A DNA stretch of 64,000 nucleotides from Artemisia argyi. Its lineage: Eukaryota > Streptophyta > Magnoliopsida > Asterales > Asteraceae. The stretch is from NCBI GenBank assembly GCA_030686995.1, contig CM060704.1:169204218-169268217 (forward strand). The letters run 5' to 3'. The notes under the pieces were generated by a model. That model saw only the letters and a program-made list of their open reading frames with translations. It ran no database searches and was not told the origin of the DNA. Position numbers and translations under genes: made by a program. Positions 32,941 through 45,861 of the stretch are shown here, piece after piece. Numbering within the stretch: position 1 is the stretch's first letter; every line of letters begins with the position of its first letter.

Positions 32941-34190
32941 AGTTAATTTAAATTATAGAGTATTAAAGCTGATTTAGAAGTTTAGTAATTCAATATAAAT
33001 ATTTAATAATTTAATATATATATTTTTTTAGTATTTTTGTAATTCAATATAAATATTTAGTAATTTAATATATATATATTTTTTCCAATATTATCATATT
33101 AACCTCAACTGCTTCTTATCATTGAAGTTCTAATTATACATTTTAATATCACTTTAACTATCTTTGATATTGCATCTATTTCTTCTTATTTTAATCTTTT
33201 TGTGCATACTATGCTATTATGTCATTGAATAAATAACTAGACTCTGATAAGTATATATTGCTCGACTCAGAAACAAAACAATTACTATATTGTTTTTCTG
33301 TCCAAAATTTCCACTTTCAATAGCACTAAATAAAAAACATTTAATACTTAATTCATATAATTGGCATGTAGCATCTCATAATATTGCATAACTTACATCA
33401 AGTAAGACAAGCCAAAAATAAATTAAAGTTATATTGACAATACATTAATATATTTATTAAAAAGTAAATAGCAGTATAATAACGAGTGGCGGTAACCCGC
33501 CGCGTTGCGGCGGGGGCATTCACAGAAGGTTCCATTGTGATATGACAGGTGTGTTAAAAGCTGTCGTTATATTAGTTCCATTGTGATATGACAGGTTTGT
33601 TAACAATTCGTCAATACCAGAATAAAATCAATAAATAATTGAAATGCAGTATAAGAAAACTTTCCTTATAAATGTCTATTTATGATAATGTAAATGTTAA
33701 TATCGTAGTAACAATGCATAAGTTTAACACATAACAATTCAAAAATAGAATCAAATTTAGAATAAGATTTAGTTTACTATAAGTAAGAATATCAATGGAC
33801 TAGCAAGTTTGATTAAAAATTTTAAAGTCAAATATTTTAGCCTATATATCTTAATGTTTTTAAATACTTAAAGGAAATTGTTCAAGTTTTATAGTCTTTG
33901 TTTTTTTTTATTTAAATATCAAGTTTTAACCACGACACGTGTCACTTTAATTATGAGTTATTTGAATTATCACACTACATGAAAAAAATTAATAACTTTT
34001 ACATTAAAAGAAAATTAAACAACTAAATTAAAAGAAATTAAATATCACAATATAAAAGAAAAATTAGATATCACACAACAACAAAATTAAATAAAACATT
34101 ACAATTCGAATACAAAAAATACATATCACATAACAACTCGAATACATATTGAAATTTTAATTCATCCCATGTTTTAAATAAATATCACAT
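32937..34190. repeat. Long direct repeat, left copy
   Basis: AT-rich and shared with 34562-35355: 'gagtattaaagttaatttaa' at the start, 'cctcaactgcttcttatcat' in the middle, and 'aacaactcgaatacatattg' at the end. The left copy has about 380 bp in its middle (about 33420-33796) that the right copy lacks. That extra part includes a GC-rich hairpin at 33485-33517 (GGTAACCCGCCGCGTTGCGG). No ORF. Confidence 0.7.
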
Positions 34191-34561
34191 TACTTAAAAC
34201 TCAGGAACAGAGTGTAAATGAATACCTTCTTTTTTGGGTAGTTGTGAAAAGGGGCAGTTCTAATGGTAGCTATTTATTAAAAGAGTTAATGACTTTTTTT
34301 AATTTCATTTAGTCTTTTTCAATTTTCTATGACAAATAATAAATGATATATTTTTTTTTAATTTAAAATGTTTGTTTGTGCATTAAATTTTCGTTTCAAA
34401 TATTCTGTTTTACAAGATAATCAAATTAAACGTAGTAAGATAAATTATAAACTAGAAAAATTATTTTTAGAGTTTAACAATTTAAATTTAGTATCACAGT
34501 CACTTAAAATACTTAAAGTTTAACACTTGCGAATACTTAAAATAACGTAAAATAAAATTAT
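34191..34561. other. Spacer between direct repeats
   Basis: AT-rich; no feature recognised. Confidence 0.5.
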
Positions 34562-35355
34562 TGAGTATTAAAGTTAATTTAAATTATAGAGTATTAAAGC
34601 TGATTTAGAAGTTTAGTAATTCAATATAAATATTTAATAATTTAATATATATTTTTTTTTAGTATTTCAGTAATTCAATATAAATATTTAGTAACTTAAT
34701 ATATATTTTTTTCCAATATTATCATATTAACCTCAACTGCTTCTTATCATTGAAGTTCTAATTATACATTTTAATATCACTTTAGCTATCTTTGATATTG
34801 CATCTATTTCTTCTTATTTTAATCTTTTTGTGCATACTATGCTATTATGTCATTGAATAAATAACTAAATAAAAAACATGTAATACTTAATTCATATAAT
34901 TGGCATGTAGCATCTCATAATATTGCATAACTTAAGTCAAGAAATACAAGCCAAAAATAATGGACTAGCAAGTTTGATTAAAAATTATAAAGTCAAATAT
35001 TTAAACATATATATCTTAAAGTTTTTAAATACTTAAAGGAAATTGTTCAAGTTTTATAGTCTTTGTTTTTTTATTTAAGTATCAAGTTTTAACCACGACA
35101 CGTGTCACTTTAATTATGAGTTATTTGAATTATCACACTACATAAAAATAATTAATAACTTTTATATTAAAAGAAAATTAAATGACAAAATTAAAAGAAA
35201 TTAAATATCACAATATAAAAGAAAAATTAGATATCACACAACATAAAAATTAAATATAACATTACAATTCGAATACAAAAATTACATATCACATAACAAC
35301 TCGAATACATATTGAAATTTTAATTCATCCCTTGTTTTAAATAAATATCACATTA
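34562..35355. repeat. Long direct repeat, right copy
   Basis: A shorter partner of 32937-34190 with an internal deletion. The order of the shared blocks is kept. Confidence 0.7.
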
Positions 35356-36276
35356 CAGAAACACAACACAGTTAAATGATCTTCATATTTTTGCATCTTC
35401 TTCATAATGTTGGTCTTCGACTTCATCTTCATTTTCTTCAAATACCAAATTCTTCATAATCTTCTACTATTATTCTATAGTTTTTTCCTACTGAGGACTC
35501 TAGAAATTAATTTTGTAAAAAGTATAAATTACAAAAAAAATTTTGAGTATCTTGGTTTAATTGAAACTTTCTTTAAAAGTTCTCAAGATTCATATATTTT
35601 TGTTATTTTAACAAATTATATGATTCTTAAGTACTTTAAAATCTTTCAATTAACTAGAATAAACAAGATTCATGTAATTTTATAATCATTCAAAATTAAA
35701 ATACAAAACAATCAAGTTGAAATAATACCTAACGACTTTATCAATTTTAAAACACCAGAAAAAAGGAAAAAATAATATAGGTGTTAGTTGTTGCAAAAAT
35801 ATGGCATTCATCACCTGATATTCGGTAAAATATCTAGGTTTCATACCATGGTGATAAAATGCAAGTGATAGACGGGAAAGAGTATTTCAAATGAAGTTAT
35901 ACAATTTAAAATACCTCTTCCTCGTCCATATAATTTTCGGTAAAATATTTAAGTTTCTTATCAGATAAAAAACAATATTAAAACCCCCAGTATCGTAAAT
36001 AAGCAATTGAAAGATATTTTGAAAATCAAAATACATTTTTTTGTGTTTTTTAGAATGAACTACAATTCAAAAGAAGTTTTCAGTTTTATAGACACAAAGG
36101 AATTAATGAAAGGCAGTTTTTTGGTAGTTGAGGAGATTTGTTTTTTTTAATGCTAGCCCGTGTGGCCAAAATGACTTTTGATGTGATTGATGGTTTGAAT
36201 CTCGAGGACAGACTTTTTTTTTTTCATTATATTGTATATGAATCTCGAGAACAATGATAAATGACTTTGAGAATTA
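35356..36276. other. AT-rich spacer
   Basis: No convincing gene. The 92-codon plus-strand frame at 35407 is Phe/Ile/Lys-rich and looks compositional. Two similar 'ggtaaaatat.ta.gtttc' phrases occur near 35825 and 35938. Confidence 0.45.
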
Positions 36277-36481
36277 AACGAGTTTGGGCACCCGCGCGTT
36301 GCTGCGAGAATATTGTGTTTAATCAAAACTCGAAATAAAACGATCAAAATTTTATTATTATTGTTATTTTTTAAGGACTAAATTTGCAAAAGGGGGTGCA
36401 CGCGCTCGTTAAAAAAATAAATTTTGATCGTTTTATTATAACTTCGAATTTTGGTTTTATATATAATTTTGGTTTTGTGTA

Positions 36482-36513
<32 letters not shown>

Positions 36514-36935
36514 AAAAAATAAAATGACTAAATTTGCAAAAGATCGCTAACGGAGGACTAACGGTGCGATTTATAGATAATTGAGGAACTGAAAGTGTAA
36601 ATTCGTTAGCTACAGTGCAGGCACTATTCGGCACTGTGCTGCACTGTAGCAACCACTGTCTGGTCCCTTAACGTGACGTTCTTTGCAAAGTTAGTCCTTA
36701 GGGACTAACGGTGAAAAAAAAATAACGTTAGGGGCTGTTTATGTTTATTATTTGCACAGAAAAAGCCCCTGAAGTTACTGGTCTGCTGCAAATTTAATCC
36801 ACGTCTGTTAGTTAATGGTCGTTAAGGACTAACTTCGCAATTAACCTCAGGGGCTAAAAGTGGCAAACACGAAACTTGCAAAGTTTTTGTTGCTACAGTA
36901 ACAAAAACGCCTTTTAGTATTTATATAAATCTGTA
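36277..36935 (-). mobile_element. Helitron-like non-autonomous element, minus orientation
   Basis: Inverse counterpart of 31645-31990. GGGCACCCGCGCGTTGCTGC is at 36286, and 'gctacagtaacaaaaacgcc' with 'ttttagtatttatat' is at 36890-36935. Inside are GGACTAACGGTG phrases like those at 150-240 and 46860. No ORF. The ends are not resolved to the base. Confidence 0.4.
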
Positions 36936-37510
36936 ATTTTTCCATGCTACTTACTATCATTTCTTTTTTTTAAACGGTGACTTTCATATTTTGGAGAAGA
37001 GTCGCACCTACCCCAAGGGAGGCCCTCATCCACCACATACTTATGTTTTGAATATAATTCCTCCAAAGTGTTTTTCTAACTTGTGCCCCAGAGGCATTTC
37101 TAGCAAAAAGTGGTAATAAAAACTGTCATATAATTACAACAAATGAGTTACCTCCGGTGCTCTCAGTTTGCGGAGTGTTGCTTGGACTAGGAGTACGCAT
37201 TTCGTGACTCTTGTTTGTCAATGACTAATTAGACACAACTCCTGACTAATTAGGTCAATGAGAACATGCAAGTAGTTTTTGGTATGCTTGACCCGATTAC
37301 GTGTTTATAGACATCGAGTACTTCTTGCCTTAAAAGTCCCAAATTTCATGAACCATTAATATTATGAATTTGCAAAGTCAAAATTCAAAAACTAAAAGGA
37401 TTCGTTCCCAAAGGCCAAATATAAGATGTACATTCTAGAAGGTTCAAAAAAAACTACTACGTATATTTGTTAAAATTAAATTACAATTAGTACTCTATTT
37501 TTAGTTATTA
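36936..37510. other. Spacer
   Basis: No gene recognised. About 37370-37510 is a direct copy of 10150-10330. A stretch of ordinary composition at about 36980-37130 ('gagaagagtcgcacctaccc') may be transposon-derived, but I cannot place it. Confidence 0.4.
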
Positions 37511-37661
37511 CTAGGCATTCAGACGTGTGCGATGCACGCGGGCTCGATCTAAATGTTCAGTCATGAAAGCCCGTGCGATGCAAATGGGCTGTATAGAAGT
37601 TTTCAAAGTTTAATACCCGTCTTTTATTTTCGTAATTTTATATTCGAGACGTATTTTTGTC

Positions 37662-37727
<66 letters not shown>

Positions 37728-38746
37728 TTGTCGTGGTAGCATACATTTTGTAAACATGATAGGTATTTAAAATAGTCTATTGACATGTAATCCTTTAAGA
37801 TGTATTTTTTACATAATATATTTTGTCTATTTATTTTGGTATTGACCCGATCATTTTTTATTGGAAGTAACTAATATTAATACATCCGGCTAAGTTATAC
37901 AACTATTTATTATGATAGTCAACAATGCCCGTGCGATGCACATGGGCGGTATAGAAGTTTTCATAGATTTAAAATGTGTGCGACGCATATGGGCTGTATA
38001 GAAGTTTTCATAGCGTAATGTTCGGCATTTACTATTTAATATTCTTGTGGCAGCAACGCGCGGGTGCTCCCACTCGTTTACCACTAAGACGAGTTTTTTA
38101 AATTTTTTCCTATTGTTGTATTCTTTGCTTTTTTATTTTTGCAGATTTTTCGAAGCACTTTTTGTATTGTGATTATGAGTGCTACCGTGATATTAAGGGT
38201 ATTATAAAAGGATTATATGATAGTTACGCTGATAATATAAAACCGACGCGATATTAAGCTTTTTTACATGTAAAACTGAACCGTGTATTGAAAAAGTTAT
38301 TAGTAATAAACTTAATATCATTGTTTTTTTCATTGCGATATTAAAAAATTACGGCGATATTAAAAAAATTCAAAACATTAGTATGAGTGTTACAGTGATA
38401 TTAAAAAAATCATGGTATCATAATACCATTAACCCATGAAAACGATTCTTTTTTCTATTTTTTTTCAGCGATTCTAAATTTTATTTTATCATTTTTTTTT
38501 TTTTTTTTGCATGTTACTACGACTATATTATAAATTTAGTTGTCTTTATGCTTTATAAGTAGAGATGGGTTAAGCCAAATAATTTTAATTTGAACAACCA
38601 ACCTGCTTTATTACAAACTTCCAAACCAACTTGCTTCCTAACCAATTAATTTTGAAATCCTTCTATAATAAGCAAGTAAAAATCCGAATTTTGTGCCTTT
38701 CTAATTATAGAATTGTCTCAAATGCATTATATAGTAGTAGTATAGA
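37511..38746 (-). mobile_element. Candidate complete non-autonomous Helitron
   Basis: Read on the minus strand it starts TCTATACTACTACTATATAA at 38746, with A just before it. It ends at 37511 with GAATGC then CTAG, with T just after. A GTGCATCGCAC hairpin lies about 14 bases before the end. These are the standard Helitron signs: 5' TC, 3' hairpin, CTRR, insertion between A and T. Length is 1236 bp and there is no helicase ORF. It contains an (AT)n run (37664-37725), several GCCCGTGCGATGCAC-type hairpins, and a nested GCAACGCGCGGGTG end (38053). A second, incomplete copy is at 25398-26183. Confidence 0.55.
37664..37725. repeat. (AT)n microsatellite
   Basis: About 31 AT units inside the candidate Helitron. 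Confidence 0.95.
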
Positions 38747-39870
38747 TAAAATATTTTCCATCTAAGAGACCCAATTATAGAATAAACACCAAGTTACCAT
38801 ACCCTATGAATGATGTCTGATCTCTATATGCTTTGTTTTGCTCGACCTTTTGCATATTCTTTTCGAGACATTTGTTTTAACTGATAATAATTTAGCAAGC
38901 TTAAATGTGATGTGTCTTTGGTCTGCCAAATTGTTTTATGAAAGGGCTGATTATTTGATAATGCATCTAACTTGTCAATTTTTGTTGTTCCGTGTAGTCA
39001 TTTTTTACATTTTTTTATTTTTAATTTTTTATTTTTGTTATTAAAATACAAAGTTCTAAAATTTTGATTAGTGTGTATATTTTATTCATGTAAAATGATT
39101 CCAGTTTTCATACGTGCTGATACAGTAAAGGTTTAATACTCTTTGAATTCAACATAAAACTACACGCAATCTACCCGCATAACATATATCGACTTCCTTG
39201 GGCCGTGCCAAGCATGGCCAAGAAAACTACCTAGTTAATATTACATTTATGATGGAGTTACTATTCCCATGTTACTAAAAAAAATGTTTCTGGTATAGTG
39301 TTTTTGTGAGTGGCGCTACAGTAATTTATTAAAATATTGCTTTTGCTATAGATAAATAAATACACCGTAATAAATTATTATTCAACTACAAACCCGATAA
39401 CTATAAACTATAAACACCAGGTAATGATGGCTATGAGACCATTATCACTGACAAACATCAATCGAATAGTAGCCGCCTGGAAAAAGCATAGACTGAAACA
39501 TACAGTGCCGAGTGTCATTATTAGATTAGGATTTGTGATAAATATAAATAATACTGTAATAAATAATACGTGATAAAGCATTAATAAATAACACACGTCG
39601 TATGTGTAATATACGTAACTAAACTTTATTAGAACAAACAAAACAATGTCATAAGTTGATTGTGTGTGCTTTAATTTATGAGTTCTGAAATTTCCAACTT
39701 GACCATATTACATCGTCAATGTCATGGAGTCGTTCAGAAAAATGAAATGGAGTCGTTCAAAAAAATGAAATAGAGTCGTTCAAACAAATATTAGTCGTTC
39801 AAAAAAATGAAATGGAGTCGTTCAAGGATAGAAAAAACAAGAATCTTGTTCAAAAAAAACATAAAAACCA
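38747..39870. repeat. Repeat mosaic block VI (units D-C-A-B)
   Basis: D 38747-39285, C to 39407, A 39415-39646, B 39647-39860. Nearly identical to 26184-27385. The hairpin-CTAG string at 39198-39234 has one mismatch in the stem (GCATGG for GCACGG). Confidence 0.75.
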
Positions 39871-40250
39871 AGAAAGCCGAGGACAAGTACTTTAATTACG
39901 AATGTAAGACCATTTATTCTAGTATTTTTACAAATGACGTGTGTTTTGTGTTAATGACTGTTGCAGGAATATAATAATGACACTGTTTGTTTCAGTCTAC
40001 ACATTTTCCAGCCGGCTACTATTTGATTTGATATGGTATATATTTTTTTAGTATTTTAGTAATTCAATATAAATATTTAGTAATTTTATATATATATATA
40101 TAAATGTTAGTCGTTTAAAAAAATGAAATGGAGTCGTTCAAACAAATATTAGTCGTTCAAAAAAATGAAATGGAGTCTTACAAGGATAGAAAAAACAAGA
40201 ATCAAGTTGTTCAAAAAAACATAAAAACCAAGAAAAAGCCGAGGAATTGC
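39871..40250. repeat. Repeat fragments including unit B
   Basis: About 39925-40035 repeats 24150-24240 ('gactgttgcaggaatataat'). About 40030-40095 repeats 20265-20330. Unit B minisatellite occupies 40108-40220. Confidence 0.6.
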
Positions 40251-40380
40251 ATATATACCCACTAAAACATGAATATTTGCATATTTCCCCAATACACAAG
40301 TTTTTAATGCACAATGTACAATGATGTTTAAGCATGTTTTGGGTATATATGCAAATATGCAAGTTTTAGTGGGTAATATA
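40246..40380. mobile_element. Short foldback MITE
   Basis: 'atatacccactaaaac' near 40251 and 'gttttagtgggtaatat' near 40364 are inverted partners. Inner phrases 'aatatttgcatatttcccc' and 'gggtatatatgcaaatatgc' also pair. About 130 bp, no ORF. Confidence 0.55.
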
Positions 40381-40582
40381 AGATGTACATTCTAGAAGGT
40401 TAAAAAAAACTACTTGTACCACGTATATTTATTAAAATTACTACGTACAATTAGTACTCTATTTTTAGTTATTCTCACCAAGAAAATACTTACATGCATT
40501 GTAATTTATCTCTTAATTAATTTGGTGTGGTATTAAATGTTACATAACCAAACCACTCCTAAACCTTAAACGTTAAACCTAA

Positions 40583-40871
40583 GAGCATCCACTATGGATG
40601 TTTAACAATAGGTCTAAAAACTTATGAAGAGGTCCAAGAATTTTTGTACCGTAGTTAGGAACCATTTCATGTCTAGATGGCATGAAGAGGTCTAGGATTT
40701 TGGAGATGTCCAAAAAATGTATTATGAATTAATGTGGAACAATTTATTAACCTCAAAAGCTTTATTCATAGTTGGAATAGGTTCATAATATGAAAAGCTT
40801 TATGAATTAATAACATTATAAGATGTGGCAAGTTTAATAACCTTTTAATAGGTTCGCCAAAGTGGATGCCC
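40583..40871. mobile_element. PIF/Harbinger-like MITE, 289 bp
   Basis: Left end GAGCATCCACTATGGATG; right end is the complement of GGGCATCCACTTT. TAA flanks both sides (40580-40582 and 40872-40874). The interior is AT-rich with 'ggtctaa' and 'ggttcat' phrases and no ORF. GAGCATCCAC is a familiar start of this MITE class. Confidence 0.75.
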
Positions 40872-41053
40872 TAAATTCATTTGGTATGGACTACTATGGC
40901 ATTAAGTTGTTTATATTTAATTCTAATCAAGCAAAAAAATGAAACATGCCATAAGTCGCACAAAACCCAAAAGCTTCCCCGAGAACTCCGTACCCATCTT
41001 CTCAATTATTTATATTTATTACCCTAAACCCAACAATTATCTATAAATTCAAA

Positions 41054-41990
41054 TTGTGGCTCGTGATTTACTTTCATACACATATCATGTTTCAAAATGT
41101 AGGTTGTTTTACGATGGTTTCCGAACTGCTTATCCATCTTGTGAAGATAGAAAGTGATGTTGAGGAATCTGACGTTCTAAAACCTCTTAATTCTAAGTCC
41201 TCCCAAGTTGATCTTAGTTACCTTGATAAGAAACTTAAATGTTCCACCGAAAATACGGGAGCGTCGAAGGAGCCCTTGTTGTTGCAATAAAGACGCTGAT
41301 CAATACGGCCGTTCGATTATTTAGTGATGGGATCAGTGGAAGTTTGCATAGTACTTGGGATTGGATCACTCAGACAGTGCATACAAACGGTCATATGACT
41401 GTGCTTTCAATCCGCGAAAAAAAGAGTTCGCAGTTGAGAGAACATATGCATGAGAATTTGTGGTCCCAAATCGGGTTTGTTTGACTGATGATTTACTTGA
41501 AAACAGTTTTTTATATCAGTAATCATCAAATTTAAAAGGATAACTTTCATGGGTAAGCTATTTGGATTCAATCAGCTACTCTCTCATACCTTTTTGATGG
41601 TGTGATTTAATCAGCTATTTGGATTCTTTGGCGGAATAAAAACGAGATAACTTTCAAGAACAACTGAAGGAACAATGATGTGATTCTAAATGATGTGAAG
41701 CTTCACTCGTTCAATTAGATTTCTAGTAGATGTAGCAAAAACTTTTGTAATTGGATAGAGTGGTATTCTAACCCTCATATCCCCATATCTATTCATTGTA
41801 ACGCTTGATGCTAGCTTCTAGATGGTGTTTCTGTGGTTTCCCGATCGATTACAAAGCTTGTGAATGCAGATGGTGAGGCAAGGACTCCTCTACCTATTAT
41901 ATTCGCCAGGTTTCTATTGGGCCTGCTGGAGCCTTTGCGAGAAACTTAAATGTTCCACCGAAGATCCAAGGTAGGGTTGAGTTTTGCATA
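41054..41990 (+). pseudogene. Unrecognised broken gene region
   Basis: Ordinary base composition with several short plus-strand frames, for example FSDGISGSLHSTWDWITQTV (about 41320-41380) and, in another frame further on, FCNWIEWYSNPHIPISIHCN (about 41745-41805). Frames are broken by stops. The DNA phrase AAACTTAAATGTTCCACCGA occurs at both 41235 and 41943 and on the opposite strand near 31525. Protein family not recognised. Confidence 0.3.
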
Positions 41991-42025
41991 TATTTGACAT
42001 TTTTAAGAATTTGGAATGATATATA

Positions 42026-42028
<3 letters not shown>

Positions 42029-42075
<47 letters not shown>
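42029..42075. repeat. Poly-T tract
   Basis: Uninterrupted run of about 47 T. It may mark the tail of a retroposed sequence on the minus strand. Confidence 0.9.
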
Positions 42076-42076
<1 letters not shown>

Positions 42077-43086
42077 GTGCTAAAGGTAAATTTATATTAA
42101 TCTCCAACCAATTTGTACAAAGATTATAAGATATATAAACTATTGTGAGTTTCGGTTGGATATATACGCGATTACGAGTCTTTGGAGGGATATATATACA
42201 ATTCCCCCGATGGTTTTTGGGTGTTTTATGGTTATTGGGTGTGGGTCATTGGGTTTATGCAATTTATGTTTCTTGTATCGATGTTGATGAATGCGTACAT
42301 TATTATGATTTTAAGATGTTTTATTGTGTAGAATTTTGATGTTTTTGTCTAGGATTTTGTTACTTTTTGTGTTTGATCTAGTTCCTGGTAGTCAAGGAAC
42401 TCTAAAATTGACCCTTTTCAAGGGTTCCTTGCTTCAAAAGTGTGTATTGATGATTAGCTTCTAGTAGTATTATTATTTTTTATTTTTTATTTTTTTTTTT
42501 ATTTTTTTTTTTAAATATTAGTACTAGTAATGAATACCTCTTTTATTTTATTTTTCCTAGTTTTGTAATAAGTACCTCTTAGAATTTATTTTGTCTTTAC
42601 TCTAATTAACTTTCCGAATAACTGTTTTTATTAATGTATTATCAGAATACAAATAGTTAACAAGTACTATTTTTGAAAAGTGTTTATGAAAATAATATGA
42701 TTTTTTACGGCCTGAGATTGTCGGTATATTGACTAACTTTGAAATTAAAAGTTAACCTGAGGGGCTTTTTCTATACAATATTAACGGGCGTTAAGGGCTA
42801 ACTTTGCAATAGATCTATAACCACAGGGCCTAAAACCGAAAATAGGCCAATGAACAGTGCAAAACAGTGCTTTTACTATTCATCCCAATGCCAGTGCTTT
42901 TACTATTCATTCCAATGGGTTTTAGTATATATAATAATAATAATAATAATAATGTGTGTCTAGAATTACTTCTTACCCTTCTCATATTATATATTATTAT
43001 ATTAAGTAGGGATGGTGCGGATTAATATGGGCAAATGATATTAAAAGGTAATATACTTGCCACAAAATCATCGAATGGGTAGTGAA
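42076..43086. other. Spacer with Helitron-like repeat piece
   Basis: No gene recognised. About 42700-42930 shares 'gggctaactttgcaat', 'aacgggcgttaa' and 'actaaaac...tatata' wording with 31645-31990 and 36277-36935. An (AAT)n run is at 42930-42952. Confidence 0.45.
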
Positions 43087-43640
43087 CTATTCCTCTTGTG
43101 CTTGTTCTGTGAGAGAAAATGGCTTGGATACTATTCTGTGCTTCTTTGAAGTAAATCTCAGCCTTTGATTGGTTTTGGCGCCAAAAGTGAGTTGTGGATT
43201 GCCAGGTTGGAGGTAAAATATCTCATGGAGATTTGAGGGAGCAATGGGGTGGCTAGAGCAGGTGTTGGTGTAGTGTGGAGGAGACAAGGTTCTGGGAGAT
43301 TGTGGGATTTGCTTCTGGTTCTGTTTTGTTGGGAATACTTTTCCAATACTCGACGTCTGTTGGATCAAATTTTCCTCCGATCACGCCTTCATTAGAAACA
43401 AATCATAAAATACTACGGAGTAGATAAGTTAATTACTAGTACAAAAAAATAAAATTATACCTGAATCAATAGAACATTCGGTTCTGTTTTGTTTTGTTGG
43501 GAATACTTTTCCATTACTCGACGTCTGTTGGATCAAATTTTACTCCGATCACGCCTTCATTAGAAACAAATCATAAAATACTACGGAGTAGATAAGTTAA
43601 TTACTACTACAAAAAAATAAAAATATACCTGAATTAATGG
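43087..43640 (-). repeat. Tandem-like duplication with exon-like content
   Basis: About 43315-43470 is repeated at 43477-43635 with few changes (shared 'tactcgacgtctgttggatc' and 'cggagtagataagttaatta'). On the minus strand each copy has an exon-like stretch reading FDPTDVEYWKSIPNKT after splice-like borders. The peptide is not recognised. The 93-codon minus frame at 43087 continues from one copy but looks low in information (Pro/Ser/Thr-rich). Confidence 0.45.
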
Positions 43641-43678
43641 AAAAGTATCTTTTAGTGAAGATAAATATAATCAAAAGC

Positions 43679-43890
43679 AGACTTAACACCATTTGCAACC
43701 ATTTTTTGATTACATGTTTTACAATAAATTTTCCTTATCTCAAATGTTTTTATTTGCATTAAAGAAAGTAGTTTGGTTCTAGGATGGATCCAAGAGGGTG
43801 TTTAAATACGAGAAGAATATGTGTAGTTGAAGCGGATGAGAAATATGTGCCAATTCAATATATAATATGGACAAAGTATATGTAAAGCTT
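43679..43890. repeat. Inverted partner of 23120-23355
   Basis: Near-identical to that segment in reverse orientation. It is followed directly at 43892 by a truncated Stowaway-type start (CTCCCTCCATCCCAAAATAT) and a poly-T of about 45 bases (43936-43980). Confidence 0.65.
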
Positions 43891-43935
43891 TACTCCCTCC
43901 ATCCCAAAATATAAGCCCATATTTGACTTTTCAAT

Positions 43936-43983
<48 letters not shown>

Positions 43984-44079
43984 GTATACTTGATGAAAAG
44001 TATAAAAAAAAAAGTATTACTAGTAACAGATGTATTTAAGTAACAATTTGTAAACAAAATAAAAAAAATATTATTCCCA

Positions 44080-44185
44080 AGTGAGGACTTCTCGGTCGGT
44101 CACCCAAACCGGTACTACTCTCACTTGGGTTCGCTTAACTACTTAAGCCTTCACCACTAGACAACAAGCCCATTATTGGGGAAAT
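44080..44185 (-). mobile_element. SINE-like element, 5' part, minus strand
   Basis: Inverse copy of 29775-29870: on the minus strand it reads TGTCTAGTGGTGAAGGCTTA and then 'agcgaacccaagtgagagta'. The 3' part is missing. Confidence 0.45.
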
Positions 44186-44894
44186 CAGCATTTAATATAA
44201 GCAGATTGGCACATGTTAATGTTTAAAGCAAATAAGCACTATTAATAAGCAGATTAGCACTTATAGTGCCCGCGCACGCGCGGATTTAAAAAAAAAAAAA
44301 AAAAAAATGAATGATATATTATTGTTTTTTAATTAAAAAACAAATAATTAAATTTTTGTTTTGTTTGATTTATGATTTTTAATTATAGTTTTTTATTATT
44401 AAAGATAATAATTTAAAAAGTTTAATCATATTATTAGTTGCATCTTCTCAAAAAAATAATAATTAAAATATGTATCTAATAAGGAATTTTTTTTTTTTTT
44501 TTTTTTGAAATACGAAAGTCCCCACTTGAGATTATGTTTTAATATATAAAAGGATTTATAATATTTTTATTATTAATGAAATTTAAATATGTTGTTTAAA
44601 ACATTTAAAAAAAATAAAAAATAAAAACAAAAAAACATTGAAAAGTACGATAGTCGCCACTAGTCGGAGAGAGAAAGATGATGTGGCAGGGTCGTGGAAG
44701 GTCACCACTACTCACCATTGTGTCTAGCCTAAATCAAACCTTTGCCAAATTGAACATAAACCATACTTCGTACCCACACTTCACAAAATGACACTGTATA
44801 GTATTTATATTTTTTTTGAAATTAATTGCAAATAAGTTAAAAAAAGAAAAAAGAGAGAGACATTAATTGCAGATATCGGTTTAGGTGGAATCAA
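44186..44894. other. AT-rich spacer
   Basis: A GC-rich hairpin GTGCCCGCGCACGCGCGG is at 44267-44284, followed by poly-A. The rest is AT-rich with no gene seen. Confidence 0.45.
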
Positions 44895-45215
44895 ATCAAA
44901 GATTACATAGGTATCCACCGTTCACCTTTTGGAGAATAGATTACATTGTATATACGTAAGTGTACACGTGTTTCTAAACTAATTGCACTCCAACCGAACA
45001 AAAATAATCAATACTATGCCGGAAGACATTAATTGCGAAGATTGGGTATAGGTGGAATCAAAGATTACATAGGTTGTAAGTGTCACGTTGTTCTGTAAAA
45101 TCATCTTAAGCATTAAACTTAACATACGAGACAAAATATAATTTATCAAAATTATAGGTAACACAAGAGTATAAAAAGGGGAAACAAATGCAAGTTTGTA
45201 ACGGTTATCAGTTTA
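44895..45215. repeat. Dispersed repeat, second copy
   Basis: Direct partner of 29158-29440, here with an internal partial duplication ('ccggaagacattaattgcga' and 'aagattacataggt' recur). No coding content. Confidence 0.6.
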
Positions 45216-45861
45216 TGTTATGGACCTAAACGAATCCTTTATGTATATCAACATAAACCATACTTCGTACCCACATTTCATAAAATGATACCAGTATTTA
45301 TTTTGTTGCCATTTATTGTAAATATTGGTTCAGGTGGAGTCAAAGATTACATAGCTAATCATTCTCATAAGAATGTACCACGATATAGGACAATCATAGT
45401 ATGGTTTGGGTGGGCAGTATATGATGGGTGGGAAATGTAGATTACTTGGTATAGCTCTTGATTGGAAGGGTTATGGGTGTCTAGTGATGCCATACATCTC
45501 CCTTGTTTGATCACTGTGGATGCTGGTTGAGTGGTCATGGAGGGGAGGTGAATGGAAATGCAGCTAGATGGTAATGTTGCATAAAAGGTTATTCTAATTC
45601 TTGATGCTTTGATGCTTGTGATATGCATTAAATGCAAAAAGTCATGAAAGACTTTTTGCATTGTGAATTAGTTCTTCTGTTTGTTCTGTTTCAAACAGAG
45701 TTTTGTCAGATATTGTATCTGAGTTTTGGCCTGGGGTTATGCAAATTTCTGAAGAAAAACAATCATCAATATGTACCTCTTAGAGAAAGTTGGAAAGATG
45801 CTTCGTGTACAAAAGTCAGATCCGATATATGTAACTTATATAAGTTCAGAGTGAAATTAAT
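45216..45861. other. Spacer
   Basis: No gene recognised. A small dyad 'atgcaaaaagtc...gactttttgcat' is at 45630-45661 (stem of about 12 bp), which looks like a chance or transposon-end hairpin. Confidence 0.4.

Noticed and set aside
35407..35685. 92-codon plus-strand ORF
   Set aside because: Phe/Ile/Lys/Leu-dominated composition expected from random AT-rich DNA; no domain or context.
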